Positions 46,421 through 55,540 of a stretch of 64,000 nucleotides of DNA are shown here, piece by piece; the stretch's first letter is position 1; every line of letters starts with the position of its first letter. Both the position numbers and the translations under genes were made by a program. Source of the DNA: Pseudomonas sp. Teo4 (GTDB lineage Bacteria; Pseudomonadota; Gammaproteobacteria; Pseudomonadales; Pseudomonadaceae); contig NZ_JAXCIL010000002.1 in assembly GCF_034387475.1 (NCBI RefSeq), positions 682,001-746,000 of the forward strand. The letters are read 5' to 3'. Below the pieces are notes generated by a model. That model saw nothing but the letters and a program-made list of their open reading frames with translations, did not search any database and was not told the DNA's origin.

Positions 46421-47560
46421 ATGTCCACTGTCCTTCCCGAAGATTCCGTCGGTCTGGTAACACCGCAAATTGCCCGGTTCGATGAACCGCTGGCCCTGGC
46501 CTGTGGCCGCTCGCTGGCCAGCTACGAGCTGGTTTACGAGACCTATGGCACCCTGAATGCCAGCGCGAGCAATGCCGTGCTGATCTGCCATGCGTTGTCC
46601 GGCCATCACCATGCCGCTGGCTACCATGCCCCCACCGACCGCAAGCCGGGCTGGTGGGACAGCTGCATCGGCCCCGGCAAGCCGATCGACACCAATCGCT
46701 TCTTCGTGGTCAGCCTGAACAACCTGGGTGGCTGCAACGGCAGTACCGGCCCCAGCAGCATCAACCCAGCCAGTGGCAAGCCCTATGGCGCCGACTTCCC
46801 GGTATTGACCGTGGTGGACTGGGTGCACAGCCAGGCGCGCCTGGCCGATCGCCTGGGCATCCAGCAATGGGCCGCAGTAGTGGGCGGCAGCCTGGGCGGC
46901 ATGCAGGCCTTGCAGTGGACCATGACCTACCCCGACCGCGTGCGCCACTGTGTAGACATCGCGTCTGCACCCAAACTGTCGGCGCAGAACATCGCCTTCA
47001 ACGAAGTGGCACGCCAGGCCATCCTCACCGACCCCGAATTCCACGGCGGCTCGTTCCAGGATCAAGGCGTTATCCCCAAGCGCGGCCTGATGCTGGCCCG
47101 CATGGTCGGCCATATCACTTACCTGTCGGATGACTCGATGGGTGAGAAATTCGGCCGTGAGCTCAAGAGCGACAAGCTCAACTACGACTTCCACAGCGTC
47201 GAGTTCCAGGTCGAAAGCTACCTGCGCTACCAGGGCGAAGAGTTCTCCGGCCGCTTCGACGCCAACACCTATCTGCTGATGACCAAGGCACTGGACTACT
47301 TCGACCCGGCTGCAGCCCACGGCGGCGACCTGGCGGCGACCCTGGCTCACGTCAAGGCAGACTATTGCATCATGTCGTTCACCACCGACTGGCGCTTCTC
47401 GCCGGCCCGCTCGCGAGAGATCGTCGACGCCCTGATGGCCGCACGCAAGAACGTCTGTTACCTGGATATCGACTCACCTTACGGGCACGATGCCTTCCTG
47501 ATCCCGACACCTCGGTACATTCAGGGCTTCTCGAACTACATGAACCGCATCGCCATCTGA
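46421..47560 (+). CDS. metX: homoserine O-acyltransferase MetX (O-succinyl in Pseudomonas)
   Basis: This 379-residue alpha/beta hydrolase-fold enzyme acylates homoserine at the start of methionine synthesis. The nucleophile is Ser157 in GGSLGGMQ; the His of the triad is in GHDAFL near the C-terminus, and [12 protein letters not shown] and [12 protein letters not shown] are family motifs. In Pseudomonas this MetX lineage uses succinyl-CoA; that specificity is family knowledge, not read from one residue. It is followed 7 nt later by metW, its usual partner. Confidence 0.95.
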   Translation: MSTVLPEDSVGLVTPQIARFDEPLALACGRSLASYELVYETYGTLNASASNAVLICHALSGHHHAAGYHAPTDRKPGWWDSCIGPGKPIDTNRFFVVSLNNLGGCNGSTGPSSINPASGKPYGADFPVLTVVDWVHSQARLADRLGIQQWAAVVGGSLGGMQALQWTMTYPDRVRHCVDIASAPKLSAQNIAFNEVARQAILTDPEFHGGSFQDQGVIPKRGLMLARMVGHITYLSDDSMGEKFGRELKSDKLNYDFHSVEFQVESYLRYQGEEFSGRFDANTYLLMTKALDYFDPAAAHGGDLAATLAHVKADYCIMSFTTDWRFSPARSREIVDALMAARKNVCYLDIDSPYGHDAFLIPTPRYIQGFSNYMNRIAI

Positions 47561-47567
47561 GGACAGC

Positions 47568-48188
47568 ATGAGAGCCGATCTGGAAATCATCCACGACTGG
47601 ATCCCCGCCGGCAGCCGGGTACTCGACCTGGGCTGCGGCAATGGCGAGTTGCTGGCCTCGCTGCGTGATCGCAAGCAGGTCACCGGCTACGGCCTGGAGA
47701 TCGACGCCGACAACATCGCCGCCTGCGTGGCCAAAGGTGTCAACGTCATCGAGCAGGACCTGGACAAAGGCCTGGGCAACTTCGCCAGCAACAGCTTCGA
47801 CGTGGTCATCATGACCCAGGCCCTGCAGGCGGTGGAGTACCCCGACCGCATCCTGGACGAGATGCTGCGCGTCGGCCGCCATTGCATCATCACCTTCCCC
47901 AACTTCGGCCACTGGCGCTGCCGTTGGTACCTGGCGACCAAAGGCCGCATGCCGGTATCGGACTTCATGCCGTATACCTGGTACAACACACCGAACATCC
48001 ACTTCTGCACCTTCGCCGACTTCGAACAGCTGTGCCACGAGCGCCACGCCAAGGTGCTCGACCGCCTGGCGGTCGACCATTTGCACCGTAACGGGTGGGG
48101 CGGGCGGCTTTGGCCTAATCTTCTAGGTGAAATCGGCATTTATCGCGTCAGCAGCCCTGGCCTGCAGGAGCACCAGCTCGCGGTCTGA
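47568..48188 (+). CDS. metW: methionine biosynthesis protein MetW
   Basis: A 206-residue methyltransferase-fold protein with the SAM motif RVLDLGCGNGELLASL near residue 17. It works with MetX in homoserine acylation or activation in Pseudomonas and relatives. GAGGA lies before the ATG. Tight spacing to metX shows an operon. Confidence 0.94.
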   Translation: MRADLEIIHDWIPAGSRVLDLGCGNGELLASLRDRKQVTGYGLEIDADNIAACVAKGVNVIEQDLDKGLGNFASNSFDVVIMTQALQAVEYPDRILDEMLRVGRHCIITFPNFGHWRCRWYLATKGRMPVSDFMPYTWYNTPNIHFCTFADFEQLCHERHAKVLDRLAVDHLHRNGWGGRLWPNLLGEIGIYRVSSPGLQEHQLAV

Positions 48189-48209
48189 CGCCCAGCGGAG
48201 GAATGCACC

Positions 48210-48644
48210 ATGCGTCGCCTAGCCCTGTTCCTGATCAGCCTGTGCCTGGCCCTGCCGGTACTGGCTGCCGATGCCGCCAAGCCCGAGCGCAAGGAAGTCT
48301 TCGGCGATGTGACGGTCCACTACAGCGCCTTCACCTCGAGCATGCTGCAACCGGACATCGCCGCCGCCACGGGGCTTACTCGCAGCAAGAACCAGGGCGT
48401 GCTGAACATTGCCGTGCTCAAGGCCAGCAAGCCTGCCATGGCGGTGGTCAGCGGCACGGTGAAAGACCTGACCGGGCGCAGTAACCCGTTGTCGTTCAAA
48501 CAGATCACTGACCAGGGTGCGGTGTACTACATCGCCCAGTTCAAGATCGAACAGGCAGAAACCCTGACGTTCGACGTGAATGTCGAAACTGGCGGCGTCA
48601 GCCATAAACTCAGCTTCAATCAGGAAGTATTCCCAGGCGAATGA
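48210..48644 (+). CDS. periplasmic DUF4426 protein
   Basis: A 144-residue protein with a signal peptide ([20 protein letters not shown]) and an all-beta domain with the DUF4426 pattern ([20 protein letters not shown]). The role is unknown. It sits between metW and rdgB in many Pseudomonas and may be part of the same transcript; the next start overlaps its stop. Confidence 0.85.
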   Translation: MRRLALFLISLCLALPVLAADAAKPERKEVFGDVTVHYSAFTSSMLQPDIAAATGLTRSKNQGVLNIAVLKASKPAMAVVSGTVKDLTGRSNPLSFKQITDQGAVYYIAQFKIEQAETLTFDVNVETGGVSHKLSFNQEVFPGE

Positions 48645-49237
48645 TGAATTTCCAGCAACTCGTATTGGCCAGCCACAACGCCGGCAAGCTCAAGGAACTC
48701 CAGGCCATGCTCGGAGCATCCGTCCAACTGCGCTCGATTGGCGAGTTCAGCCAGGTAGAACCCGAAGAAACCGGCCTGTCGTTCGTCGAAAACGCCATCC
48801 TCAAGGCACGTAACGCAGCGCGTATCTCCGGCCTGCCGGCCCTGGCCGACGACTCCGGCCTGGCCGTGGACTTCCTCGGCGGTGCGCCGGGCATCTACTC
48901 GGCGCGCTATGCCGACGGCAAGGGTGACGCGGCAAACAATGCCAAGCTGCTCGAAGCCCTGAAAGATGTCCCCCAGGACCAGCGCGGCGCCCAGTTCGTC
49001 TGCGTGCTGGCCTTGGTGCGCCATGCCGACGACCCACTGCCGATCCTGTGTGAAGGCCTGTGGCACGGGCAGATCCTGTTCGAGGCCAGTGGCGAACACG
49101 GCTTCGGCTACGACCCGCTGTTCTGGGTGCCGGAGCGCAGCTGTTCGAGCGCCGACCTTCCACCTGTCGAGAAGAACCAGCTTAGCCACCGCGCCCGCGC
49201 CATGGCCCTGCTGCGTCAACGTCTGGGCCTGGCATGA
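48641..49237 (+). CDS. rdgB: dITP/XTP pyrophosphatase (RdgB/HAM1)
   Basis: This 198-residue house-cleaning enzyme hydrolyses dITP, XTP and ITP. Motifs visible are [16 protein letters not shown] at the N-terminus, [35 protein letters not shown] and [12 protein letters not shown]. Two tandem ATGs at 48641 and 48644 overlap the stop of the previous gene. Confidence 0.96.
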   Translation: MMNFQQLVLASHNAGKLKELQAMLGASVQLRSIGEFSQVEPEETGLSFVENAILKARNAARISGLPALADDSGLAVDFLGGAPGIYSARYADGKGDAANNAKLLEALKDVPQDQRGAQFVCVLALVRHADDPLPILCEGLWHGQILFEASGEHGFGYDPLFWVPERSCSSADLPPVEKNQLSHRARAMALLRQRLGLA

Positions 49238-50421
49238 CCGATAAGCTGTCCACCCGACCGCACCTGCCAGGTGCGGCGGGTTTCGCCGTGCTGCCGCCCC
49301 TGGCGTTGTACATCCATATCCCGTGGTGCGTGCGCAAGTGCCCCTACTGCGACTTCAACTCCCACGCCGCCGGGCCTGAATTGCCGGAAGATGCCTACGT
49401 CGACGCGCTGCTGACCGATCTCGACCAGGAGTTGGTGGCGGTACAAGGCCGCCCGATCAGCTCGATCTTCTTCGGCGGCGGCACCCCGAGCCTGTTCAGC
49501 GCCAACGCCCTCGGCCGCCTGCTGCGAGGTGTCGAGCAGCGTATTCCGTTCGCGGCGGATATCGAAATCACCCTGGAGGCCAACCCGGGTACTTTCGAGC
49601 AGGAGAAGTTCAAAGCCTACCGACAGACCGGAATCAACCGCCTGTCCATTGGCGTGCAAAGCTTCCAGCCGGCCAAGCTCGAAGCGTTGGGCCGCATCCA
49701 CAATGGCGATGAAGCGATCCGTGCTGCCGGCATGGCACGCGCTGCCGGCTTCGACAACTTCAACATGGACCTGATGCACGGCCTGCCCGACCAGTCGCTG
49801 GAAGACGCGCTGGGCGACCTGCGCCAGGCCATCGACCTGGGGCCGACGCATCTGTCCTGGTACCAGTTGACCGTCGAGCCGAACACCGTGTTCTGGAACC
49901 AGCCGCCCGAGCTGCCGGAGGACGATATCCTCTGGGACATCCAGGAAGCGGGCCAGGCTCTGATGGCCGAGCACGGCTTCGCCCAGTACGAAGTGTCCGC
50001 CTACGCCCAGCCGGGTCGACCGGCCAGGCACAACCTCAATTACTGGCGCTTCGGCGACTTCATCGGCATTGGCGCCGGCGCCCATGGCAAGCTGACCTTC
50101 GCCGACGGGCGCATCCTGCGCACCTGGAAAACCCGGCTACCCAAGGACTACCTGAACCTGGCCAAGCCGTTCAAGGCTGGCGAGAAGCTGCTGCCTGCCG
50201 ATGAGCTACCGTTCGAGTTCCTGATGAACGCTCTGCGCCTGACCCAGGGTGTTGAAGCTGAGCTGTTCACCCAGCGAACCGGCCTGCCGCTGGAACAGCT
50301 GGCCGAGGCGCGCCGCGCCGCCGAACAAAAGGGCCTTTTGCAGGTCGAACCGGATCGACTGGTGGCCACGCCACGGGGCCAGCTGTTCCTCAATGACCTG
50401 CTGCAGTATTTCTTGACCTAA
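49234..50421 (+). CDS. hemW: radical SAM haem chaperone HemW
   Basis: A 395-residue radical SAM protein with the 4Fe-4S cysteines Cys32, Cys36 and Cys39 ([11 protein letters not shown]) and the HemW-specific HNLNYW motif. It lacks the features of coproporphyrinogen oxidase HemN and is better called HemW, a haem-binding protein that delivers haem to respiratory enzymes. It overlaps rdgB by 4 nt. Confidence 0.93.
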   Translation: MTDKLSTRPHLPGAAGFAVLPPLALYIHIPWCVRKCPYCDFNSHAAGPELPEDAYVDALLTDLDQELVAVQGRPISSIFFGGGTPSLFSANALGRLLRGVEQRIPFAADIEITLEANPGTFEQEKFKAYRQTGINRLSIGVQSFQPAKLEALGRIHNGDEAIRAAGMARAAGFDNFNMDLMHGLPDQSLEDALGDLRQAIDLGPTHLSWYQLTVEPNTVFWNQPPELPEDDILWDIQEAGQALMAEHGFAQYEVSAYAQPGRPARHNLNYWRFGDFIGIGAGAHGKLTFADGRILRTWKTRLPKDYLNLAKPFKAGEKLLPADELPFEFLMNALRLTQGVEAELFTQRTGLPLEQLAEARRAAEQKGLLQVEPDRLVATPRGQLFLNDLLQYFLT

Positions 50422-50430
50422 GGATGACCC

Positions 50431-50757
50431 ATGGATCTGGTACTTGATCTGCTGGCGACGGTTTCCCGTTGGAGCCGTAGCAACCTGTCGGAGATTTCCC
50501 TGGCCCTGGTGGGCTGCCTGCTGGTGCTGTTCGGCACCGATATCAAAGGCTGGGTGGAGCAACGCCTGGGCGGTCTGGCTGGCGCACTGCGCGTGCCGTT
50601 CATGGCCTTGCTGGTGATGATTGGCAGCGGTGCGGCGCTGATCTATGCGACGCCGTGGGTGGTGAAGGGGCTTGGGCAGTTCAACAACTATGCGCTGGCA
50701 CCCGTGCTGCTGGTGGTGCTGGTGTTGATTGGCGTGGTGGCTGATCGCCGCGGGTAA
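50431..50757 (+). CDS. DUF3392 inner-membrane protein
   Basis: A 108-residue protein with two or three hydrophobic segments (LALVGCLLVLFGTDI, MALLVMIGSGAALIYA, VLLVVLVLIGVVA). The family is restricted mainly to Pseudomonas and relatives, and its function is unknown. It ends the co-directional run that starts at yggS. Confidence 0.85.
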   Translation: MDLVLDLLATVSRWSRSNLSEISLALVGCLLVLFGTDIKGWVEQRLGGLAGALRVPFMALLVMIGSGAALIYATPWVVKGLGQFNNYALAPVLLVVLVLIGVVADRRG

Positions 50758-50769
50758 GGACTGCTAAAA

Positions 50770-50793
50770 GCTGCCCCGGGAAACCAGGGCAGC
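50770..50793. terminator. hairpin downstream of DUF3392
   Basis: GCTGCCC (50770-50776) pairs with GGGCAGC (50787-50793). It lies between the DUF3392 stop and the end of the opposing small ORF, so it may serve both; no long T-run. Confidence 0.45.
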
Positions 50794-50812
50794 CCTACCA
50801 CCTGACTAGCCC

Positions 50813-50923
50813 TTACTGGGCATCGTCGAAGTGATCACGCATGAAGTCCCGTACGGTCTTGAGCACAGTCAAGATCCGGATGAGCTTCCAGACGCGGCTC
50901 AGCGCATCAAGCAAATGCTTCAT
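50813..50923 (-). CDS. hypothetical 36-residue small protein
   Basis: ATG at 50923 is preceded by GGAGG with a 9-nt spacing. The product is a basic, amphipathic peptide (MKHLLDALSRVWKLIRIL, then an acidic end). No family is recognised. It is convergent with the DUF3392 gene. A longer in-frame form from 51097 has a composition like random GC-rich DNA and is less likely. Confidence 0.4.
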   Translation of the reverse strand: MKHLLDALSRVWKLIRILTVLKTVRDFMRDHFDDAQ

Positions 50924-51212
50924 ATGCCTTGGCCTCCGTGTTGGCGGGCCAATCTTCCAGCATCTAACCGGTACTTCGATGCCTTCGAAAACCATGTGGA
51001 GGGTTCTCAGTGAAGTGGCCAGGTCAATGGCCCTTCGAAAATCACTCACCGGCACGGTTCTCAGGCCATGTCGAAGGGGCCGGAAAGCAGAATTCATCTA
51101 CAACCCGGCCCATCACTGAATTGATCCACACAGGAGCAGCGCGATAATACTTGGAATATCCACTCAGGGCTGTTAACCGCTCTGACACACTTAATGCTGG
51201 ATATTTCCAACA

Positions 51213-51241
51213 TTGACGCCCCCATTCGGGCTGCCTATGAT
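51213..51241 (+). promoter_or_regulatory. sigma-70 promoter of the sRNA candidate
   Basis: TTGACG (51213-51218), a spacer of exactly 17 nt, and TATGAT (51236-51241). This is the best matching promoter in the window and no ORF follows it before a terminator. Confidence 0.6.
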
Positions 51242-51248
51242 CGATTTC

Positions 51249-51340
51249 GTGTGGAGGGTTTTCAGTGAAGTTCCGAAGCGAAGGATACTCAGTCCTATCA
51301 CTTCAATAAAAAAACCGCCCTTCTCAGGGCGGTTTTTTTG
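51249..51340 (+). ncRNA. candidate small regulatory RNA, about 90 nt
   Basis: Predicted to start near 51249, about 7 nt after the TATGAT box, and to end at the strong terminator 51308-51339. The 5' end is GTGTGGAGGGTTTTCAGTGA. TGAAGT (51266-51271) pairs with ACTTCA (51300-51305), and AGGA (51282) pairs with TCCT (51293) inside, so the molecule would fold as one stem plus the terminator. No open reading frame is present. Its targets and family are unknown; it was not recognised as a known Pseudomonas sRNA. Confidence 0.5.
51308..51339. terminator. bidirectional Rho-independent terminator
   Basis: AAAAAAACCGCCC (51308-51320) and GGGCGGTTTTTTT (51327-51339) form a 13-bp stem around TTCTCA. It ends trmB on the minus strand and the sRNA candidate on the plus strand. 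Confidence 0.92.
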
Positions 51341-51389
51341 CGCCTGCATTTCTGCAGGCATCAGTGCATCGAATGGCTAAAACAGCCGA

Positions 51390-52112
51390 TCAATCCACCT
51401 TCTCGAACTTCAGATCCCACACCCCATGCCCCAAGCGCTCACCACGGCGCTCGAACTTGGTGATCGGACGTTCTTCCGGACGCGGGACATAAGCACCATC
51501 GGCCGCCTGGTTGCGATAACCCGGTGCCGCGCTCATCACTTCCAGCATGTACTCGGCATACGGCTCCCAGTCGGTGGCCATGTGGAACACGCCGCCCGGC
51601 TTCAGTTTGCGTCGAACCAGCTCGGCAAACTCCAGCTGCACGATACGGCGCTTGTGGTGGCGCGCCTTGTGCCATGGGTCAGGGAAGAACAGCATCAGGC
51701 GGTCGAGGCTGTTGTCGGCCACGCAGCGGTTGAGCACTTCGATGGCGTCGCAGTCATACACCCGCAGGTTCTTCAGGCCCTGGGTCAGCACGCCGTTGAG
51801 CAGCGCGCCAACGCCCGGACGGTGCACTTCGACACCGATGAAGTCCAGCTCCGGCGCGGCAGCAGCCATTTCCAGCAGGGAATGGCCCATGCCGAAGCCG
51901 ATTTCCAGAGTACGCGGCGCCGAACGGCCAAACACCTGGTCGTAGTCCACCGGGCTGTCAGCCAGCGGCAGGATGAACTGCGGGCCACCCTGGTCGAGGC
52001 CTCGTTGCTGGCCTTCGGTCATGCGCCCGGCACGCATCACGAAACTCTTGATGCGGCGGTGGGGGCGCGCTTCGCCGTCAGCGGTGCTCGGCGTATCTTG
52101 CGATTCAGTCAT
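51390..52112 (-). CDS. trmB: tRNA (guanine-N7-)-methyltransferase
   Basis: A 240-residue Rossmann methyltransferase that makes m7G46 in tRNA. SAM motif [15 protein letters not shown] near 70, the family signature [24 protein letters not shown] near 135, and [17 protein letters not shown] at the C-terminus. It follows thiG on the minus strand with a 9-nt gap. Confidence 0.96.
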   Translation of the reverse strand: MTESQDTPSTADGEARPHRRIKSFVMRAGRMTEGQQRGLDQGGPQFILPLADSPVDYDQVFGRSAPRTLEIGFGMGHSLLEMAAAAPELDFIGVEVHRPGVGALLNGVLTQGLKNLRVYDCDAIEVLNRCVADNSLDRLMLFFPDPWHKARHHKRRIVQLEFAELVRRKLKPGGVFHMATDWEPYAEYMLEVMSAAPGYRNQAADGAYVPRPEERPITKFERRGERLGHGVWDLKFEKVD

Positions 52113-52121
52113 CAGGGGCTC

Positions 52122-52916
52122 TTACTTGATCAGACCATCCAGCGGCGAGGATGCGCTGGCATAGAGTTTCTTCGGCATGCGCCCGGCGAGGTAAGCCATG
52201 CGGCCCGCGACAATGGCATGCTTCATGGCTTCAGCCATCAGCACCGGTTGCTGGGCGTGGGCGATGGCCGAGTTCATCAGCACCGCTTCGCAACCCATTT
52301 CCATGGCGATGGTGGCGTCGGAGGCGGTACCCACGCCGGCATCGACCAGCACTGGCACCTTGGACTCTTCCAGGATGATCTGCAGGTTGTAAGGGTTGCA
52401 GATACCCAGGCCAGTGCCGATCAGACCAGCCAGCGGCATCACCGCGATGCAACCGGCTTCAGCCAGTTGACGGGCGATGATCGGGTCGTCGCTGGTGTAG
52501 ACCATCACGTCAAAACCGTCCTTGACCAACACTTCGGCGGCCTTGAGGGTTTCGATCACGTTCGGGAACAGGGTCTTCTGGTCTGCCAGCACTTCCAGCT
52601 TGACCAGGTTGTGGCCATCCAGCAGCTCTCGGGCCAGGCGGCAGGTGCGCACAGCTTCGACCGCGTCGTAGCAGCCAGCGGTGTTCGGCAGGATGGTGTA
52701 GCGGTCCGGTGGCAGCACGTCGAGCAGGTTCGGTTCGCCCGGGTTCTGGCCGATGTTGGTGCGGCGCACGGCGACAGTGACGATCTCGGCACCCGAAGCC
52801 TCGATGGCCAGACGGGTTTCTTCCATGTCACGGTACTTGCCGGTACCGACCAGCAGGCGCGACTCAAACGTGCGCCCGGCCAGGGTGAAAGGCTTGTCGC
52901 TACGAACGTTGCTCAT
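52122..52916 (-). CDS. thiG: thiazole synthase ThiG
   Basis: A 264-residue TIM-barrel enzyme that forms the thiazole phosphate of thiamine from DXP, dehydroglycine and ThiS-thiocarboxylate. Motifs are [16 protein letters not shown] near the N-terminus, [17 protein letters not shown] (with the Schiff-base lysine region) and [15 protein letters not shown] for phosphate binding. ThiS lies upstream after 54 nt. Confidence 0.96.
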   Translation of the reverse strand: MSNVRSDKPFTLAGRTFESRLLVGTGKYRDMEETRLAIEASGAEIVTVAVRRTNIGQNPGEPNLLDVLPPDRYTILPNTAGCYDAVEAVRTCRLARELLDGHNLVKLEVLADQKTLFPNVIETLKAAEVLVKDGFDVMVYTSDDPIIARQLAEAGCIAVMPLAGLIGTGLGICNPYNLQIILEESKVPVLVDAGVGTASDATIAMEMGCEAVLMNSAIAHAQQPVLMAEAMKHAIVAGRMAYLAGRMPKKLYASASSPLDGLIK

Positions 52917-52970
52917 CGTTGTTCCTCGGGAAAAGGTTGCGGGACTTGCAGGTGAATTGCCAAACCGGGC

Positions 52971-53171
52971 TTAGCCACCACCGATGGCGTGGACCACTTC
53001 AACCTGGTCGCCGTCATTGAGCAGCGTGGTGTCGTGCAGGCTACGCGGCACGATATCCAGGTTCAGTTCCACCGCGACCCGGCGCCCGGCCAGTTCCAGG
53101 CGGGTCAGCAGGGCCGCGACGCTCTCGCCAGCGGGCAATTCGTAAGGTTCACCGTTCAGTTGAATGCGCAT
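52971..53171 (-). CDS. thiS: sulfur carrier protein ThiS
   Basis: A 66-residue ubiquitin-like protein ending in Gly-Gly (VVHAIGGG), the site of thiocarboxylate formation. It donates sulfur to ThiG. The start at 53171 (MRIQLNGEPYELPAGES) gives the usual length; an upstream start would add five residues. Confidence 0.94.
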   Translation of the reverse strand: MRIQLNGEPYELPAGESVAALLTRLELAGRRVAVELNLDIVPRSLHDTTLLNDGDQVEVVHAIGGG

Positions 53172-53274
53172 GCGCACGGCCACCATTGTGCTTTGGGGGC
53201 ACGCATTCTAGCGCTGATCGGCGCTTCAACCCAAGGCCGGCGGACACCATTAGTCGTGAGAGTGGACCGTTTGG

Positions 53275-53646
53275 TCAGCCCAACCGCCAGGCTGCCAGGC
53301 CCAGGCACAGCCAACCGGCGAGGAAGCACAGGCCGCCGATTGGGGTGATCATGCCCAATTTGCCCAATCCGCTCAGAGTCAGCACATACAGGCTGCCGGA
53401 GAACAACAGGATACCCACCGCGAACAGACCGCCCGCCCAACCCACCAGGCGCCCAGGCAGATGCGCCGAGAGCACGGCAACACCGAAGATCGCCAGTGCA
53501 TGCACCAACTGGTAAGTGACGCCAGTCTGGAAGATGGCCAGGTAGTCGGCCGTCAGGCGGCTTTTAAGACCGTGCGCGGCGAATGCGCCCAGGGCGACAC
53601 CGGTAAAACCGAAAAAGGCAGCGAGCATCAGGAAGCTGCGAAGCAT
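53275..53646 (-). CDS. DUF423 (YgdD-like) membrane protein
   Basis: A 123-residue protein with four TM segments and the family motifs GVALGAFAAHGLK near residue 17 and TGVTYQLVHALAIF near 45. Its function is unknown. It is divergent from mtgA, sharing a 64-nt promoter gap. Confidence 0.9.
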   Translation of the reverse strand: MLRSFLMLAAFFGFTGVALGAFAAHGLKSRLTADYLAIFQTGVTYQLVHALAIFGVAVLSAHLPGRLVGWAGGLFAVGILLFSGSLYVLTLSGLGKLGMITPIGGLCFLAGWLCLGLAAWRLG

Positions 53647-53710
53647 GGGACGACTCCTTGTATCGGGTCTGTATAATGGCCCGTTCCACCGGTCCGGCCA
53701 AGCTATCACC
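53647..53710. promoter_or_regulatory. divergent promoter gap DUF423 / mtgA
   Basis: A TATAAT box at 53672-53677 is well placed for mtgA, with a start about 30 nt before the ATG. The -35 is weak. Confidence 0.45.
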
Positions 53711-54421
53711 ATGCTGTCATCCTACCTTCGCCGCTTCGCCCGCGCCCTGCTCTGGTTCGCTGCCGGCAGTGTCGTGCTGGTGCTGGTGTTCCGCTGGGTG
53801 CCGCCGCCGGGCACCGCGCTGATGGTCGAGCGCAAGGTCGAGTCCTGGTTCAACGGCGACCCCATCGACCTGCAGCGCGACTGGGAGCCTTGGGAGAACA
53901 TCTCCGATGAGCTGAAAGTCGCGGTCATTGCCGGCGAAGACCAGAAGTTCGCCAGCCACTGGGGCTTCGACATTCCCGCCATCCAGGCAGCTTTGGCCTA
54001 CAACGAGCGGGGCGGCAGCATTCGCGGAGCGAGCACCCTGACACAGCAAGTGGCGAAGAACCTGTTCCTGTGGTCCGGCCGCAGTTGGCTACGCAAAGGG
54101 CTGGAGGCCTGGTTCACGGCACTGATCGAGCTGTTCTGGTCGAAGGAGCGGATTCTGGAGGTTTACCTGAACAGCGCCGAATGGGGCAAAGGCGTGTTCG
54201 GTGCCCAGGCGGCGGCGCGCTACCACTTTGGCGTGGACGCCAAGCGCCTGAGTCGCCAGCAGGCCGCGCAGCTGGCGGCTGTGCTGCCAAGCCCGATCAA
54301 ATGGAGTGCCAGCCGGCCGAGCGCCTATGTGGCCAGCCGGGCGGGGTGGATCAGACGGCAGATGAGCCAGTTGGGTGGGCCTAGCTACCTGATGCAGCTG
54401 GATGCTTCGCGCAAACTCTAA
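53711..54421 (+). CDS. mtgA: monofunctional peptidoglycan glycosyltransferase
   Basis: This 236-residue enzyme has one TM (ALLWFAAGSVVLVLVFRW) and a GT51 domain with the catalytic Glu in VIAGEDQKFASHWGFD, then GGSIRGASTLTQQVAKNLFLW and LEVYLNSAEWGKGVFGAQAA. It polymerises lipid II into glycan without cross-linking. The start at 53711 is chosen because an upstream extension enters the promoter. Confidence 0.95.
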   Translation: MLSSYLRRFARALLWFAAGSVVLVLVFRWVPPPGTALMVERKVESWFNGDPIDLQRDWEPWENISDELKVAVIAGEDQKFASHWGFDIPAIQAALAYNERGGSIRGASTLTQQVAKNLFLWSGRSWLRKGLEAWFTALIELFWSKERILEVYLNSAEWGKGVFGAQAAARYHFGVDAKRLSRQQAAQLAAVLPSPIKWSASRPSAYVASRAGWIRRQMSQLGGPSYLMQLDASRKL

Positions 54422-54424
54422 TCG

Positions 54425-54501
54425 CCCTATCGCCGGCAAGCCGGCTCCCACACTGGGAGCTGCGCGGTACCTGTGGGAGCCGGCTTGCCGGCGATAGGGC
54501 C
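54425..54501. repeat. REPIN between mtgA and rpoH
   Basis: Two head-to-head REPs with a short spacer (CACTGGGAGCTGCGCGGTACC), starting just after the mtgA stop. Same family as at 2483. Confidence 0.87.
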
Positions 54502-54521
54502 ATCAGAGCCTGCACAAATAA

Positions 54522-54556
54522 AAAAGCCGCTCAGCCCATTCGGGCCAGCGGCTTTT
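54522..54556 (-). terminator. rpoH terminator
   Basis: AAAAGCCGCT (54522-54531) pairs with AGCGGCTTTT (54547-54556), with an inner GCCC/GGGC step. The minus strand ends in a T-run. Confidence 0.85.
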
Positions 54557-54574
54557 CAATACAACCAAGCTTGA

Positions 54575-55429
54575 TCAGATGGTGATCAACGCCTTGACCT
54601 TGTTCATCGCGTTCTTCTCCAACTGGCGAATACGCTCGGCCGACACACTGTACTTGTCCGCCAGCTCATGCAAGGTCGCTTTCTCCTCGGCCAGCCAACG
54701 CTGGTAGAGAATGTCGCGGCTACGTTCGTCCAGGCCTTGCAGTGCTTCGTGCAGGTTGCTGGTGGAGTTGTCGCTCCAGTCGGCATCCTCCAGCTGCACA
54801 GCCGGGTCGTAACGGTGGTCTTCCAGATAATGCGCAGGCGACTGGAAGGCACTGTCATCGTCGGCCTCGGCGGCCGGGTCAAAGGCCATGTCCTGGCCAC
54901 TCAGGCGGCTTTCCATCTCACGCACTTCGCGCGGCTCGACACCCAGGCTTTCAGCTACACGATGGACTTCATCGTTGTTCAGCCACGCCAGACGCTTCTT
55001 CTGGCTGCGCAGGTTGAAGAACAGCTTGCGCTGGGCCTTGGTGGTCGCCACCTTGACGATGCGCCAGTTGCGCAGAATGAATTCGTGGATCTCTGCCTTG
55101 ATCCAGTGCACTGCGAACGACACCAGGCGCACGCCCATTTCCGGGTTGAAGCGCTTGACCGCCTTCATCAGGCCGACATTGCCTTCCTGGATAAGGTCGG
55201 CCTGGGCCAGACCGTAGCCGGCGTAGCTACGGGCGATGTGTACGACGAAACGCAGGTGGGCCATCACCATTTGCCGAGCGGCCTCGAGATCCTGCTCATA
55301 GTAGAGACGCTCGGCCAGATCACGCTCCTGCTCGACAGTCAGCAGCGGAATGCTGTTGACCGTGTGCACGTAGGCCTCCAGGTTTGCACCAGGAACCAGG
55401 GCATAGGCAGGTTGCAACGATGTGGTCAT
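54575..55429 (-). CDS. rpoH: heat-shock sigma factor RpoH (sigma-32)
   Basis: A 284-residue sigma-70-family protein. Region 2 contains [36 protein letters not shown], split here as the core-binding and -10 recognition parts. The RpoH box [17 protein letters not shown] is intact, and region 4 ends with [16 protein letters not shown]. It directs transcription of chaperone and protease genes. An AlgU-like promoter lies upstream, followed on the minus strand by the rpoH leader. Confidence 0.97.
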   Translation of the reverse strand: MTTSLQPAYALVPGANLEAYVHTVNSIPLLTVEQERDLAERLYYEQDLEAARQMVMAHLRFVVHIARSYAGYGLAQADLIQEGNVGLMKAVKRFNPEMGVRLVSFAVHWIKAEIHEFILRNWRIVKVATTKAQRKLFFNLRSQKKRLAWLNNDEVHRVAESLGVEPREVREMESRLSGQDMAFDPAAEADDDSAFQSPAHYLEDHRYDPAVQLEDADWSDNSTSNLHEALQGLDERSRDILYQRWLAEEKATLHELADKYSVSAERIRQLEKNAMNKVKALITI

Positions 55430-55476
55430 TCAAGAACCTCCGACTTTCAAAACTCGCGCCTTGTGAGCGCTGCCAA

Positions 55477-55524
55477 CATTGACCCGGAACGACGGTACAA
55501 GTTCCAAAATGAAAAAAATGTCAA
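55477..55524 (-). promoter_or_regulatory. rpoH promoter region with AlgU (sigma-E) type element
   Basis: On the minus strand GAACTT (plus 55499-55504), a 16-nt spacer and TCAATG (plus 55477-55482) resemble the AlgU/sigma-E consensus GAACTT-N16-TCnnA. Just upstream TTGACA (plus 55519-55524) could be a sigma-70 -35, though its -10 is poor. Confidence 0.5.
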
Positions 55525-55540
55525 TGCTGGCACGAAAAAA

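Larger units (their letters stand above)
50758..51389. other. intergenic region DUF3392 / trmB with small ORF and sRNA candidate
   Basis: These 632 nt contain no conventional gene. They hold a hairpin (50770-50793), a 36-codon minus-strand ORF (50813-50923), a 23-nt direct repeat (50994-51016 and 51249-51271), an interrupted palindrome (51151-51162 and 51198-51210), a good promoter (51213-51241) and a bidirectional terminator (51308-51339). Confidence 0.7.

Noticed and set aside
50924..51097. N-terminal extension of the 36-residue small ORF to 94 residues
   Set aside because: The added part has no ribosome binding site at its start and looks like non-coding DNA; the inner ATG has GGAGG.
52917..53274. 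TPP riboswitch near thiS/thiG
   Set aside because: No THI-box sequence was seen upstream of thiS; in Pseudomonas it is usually associated with thiC.
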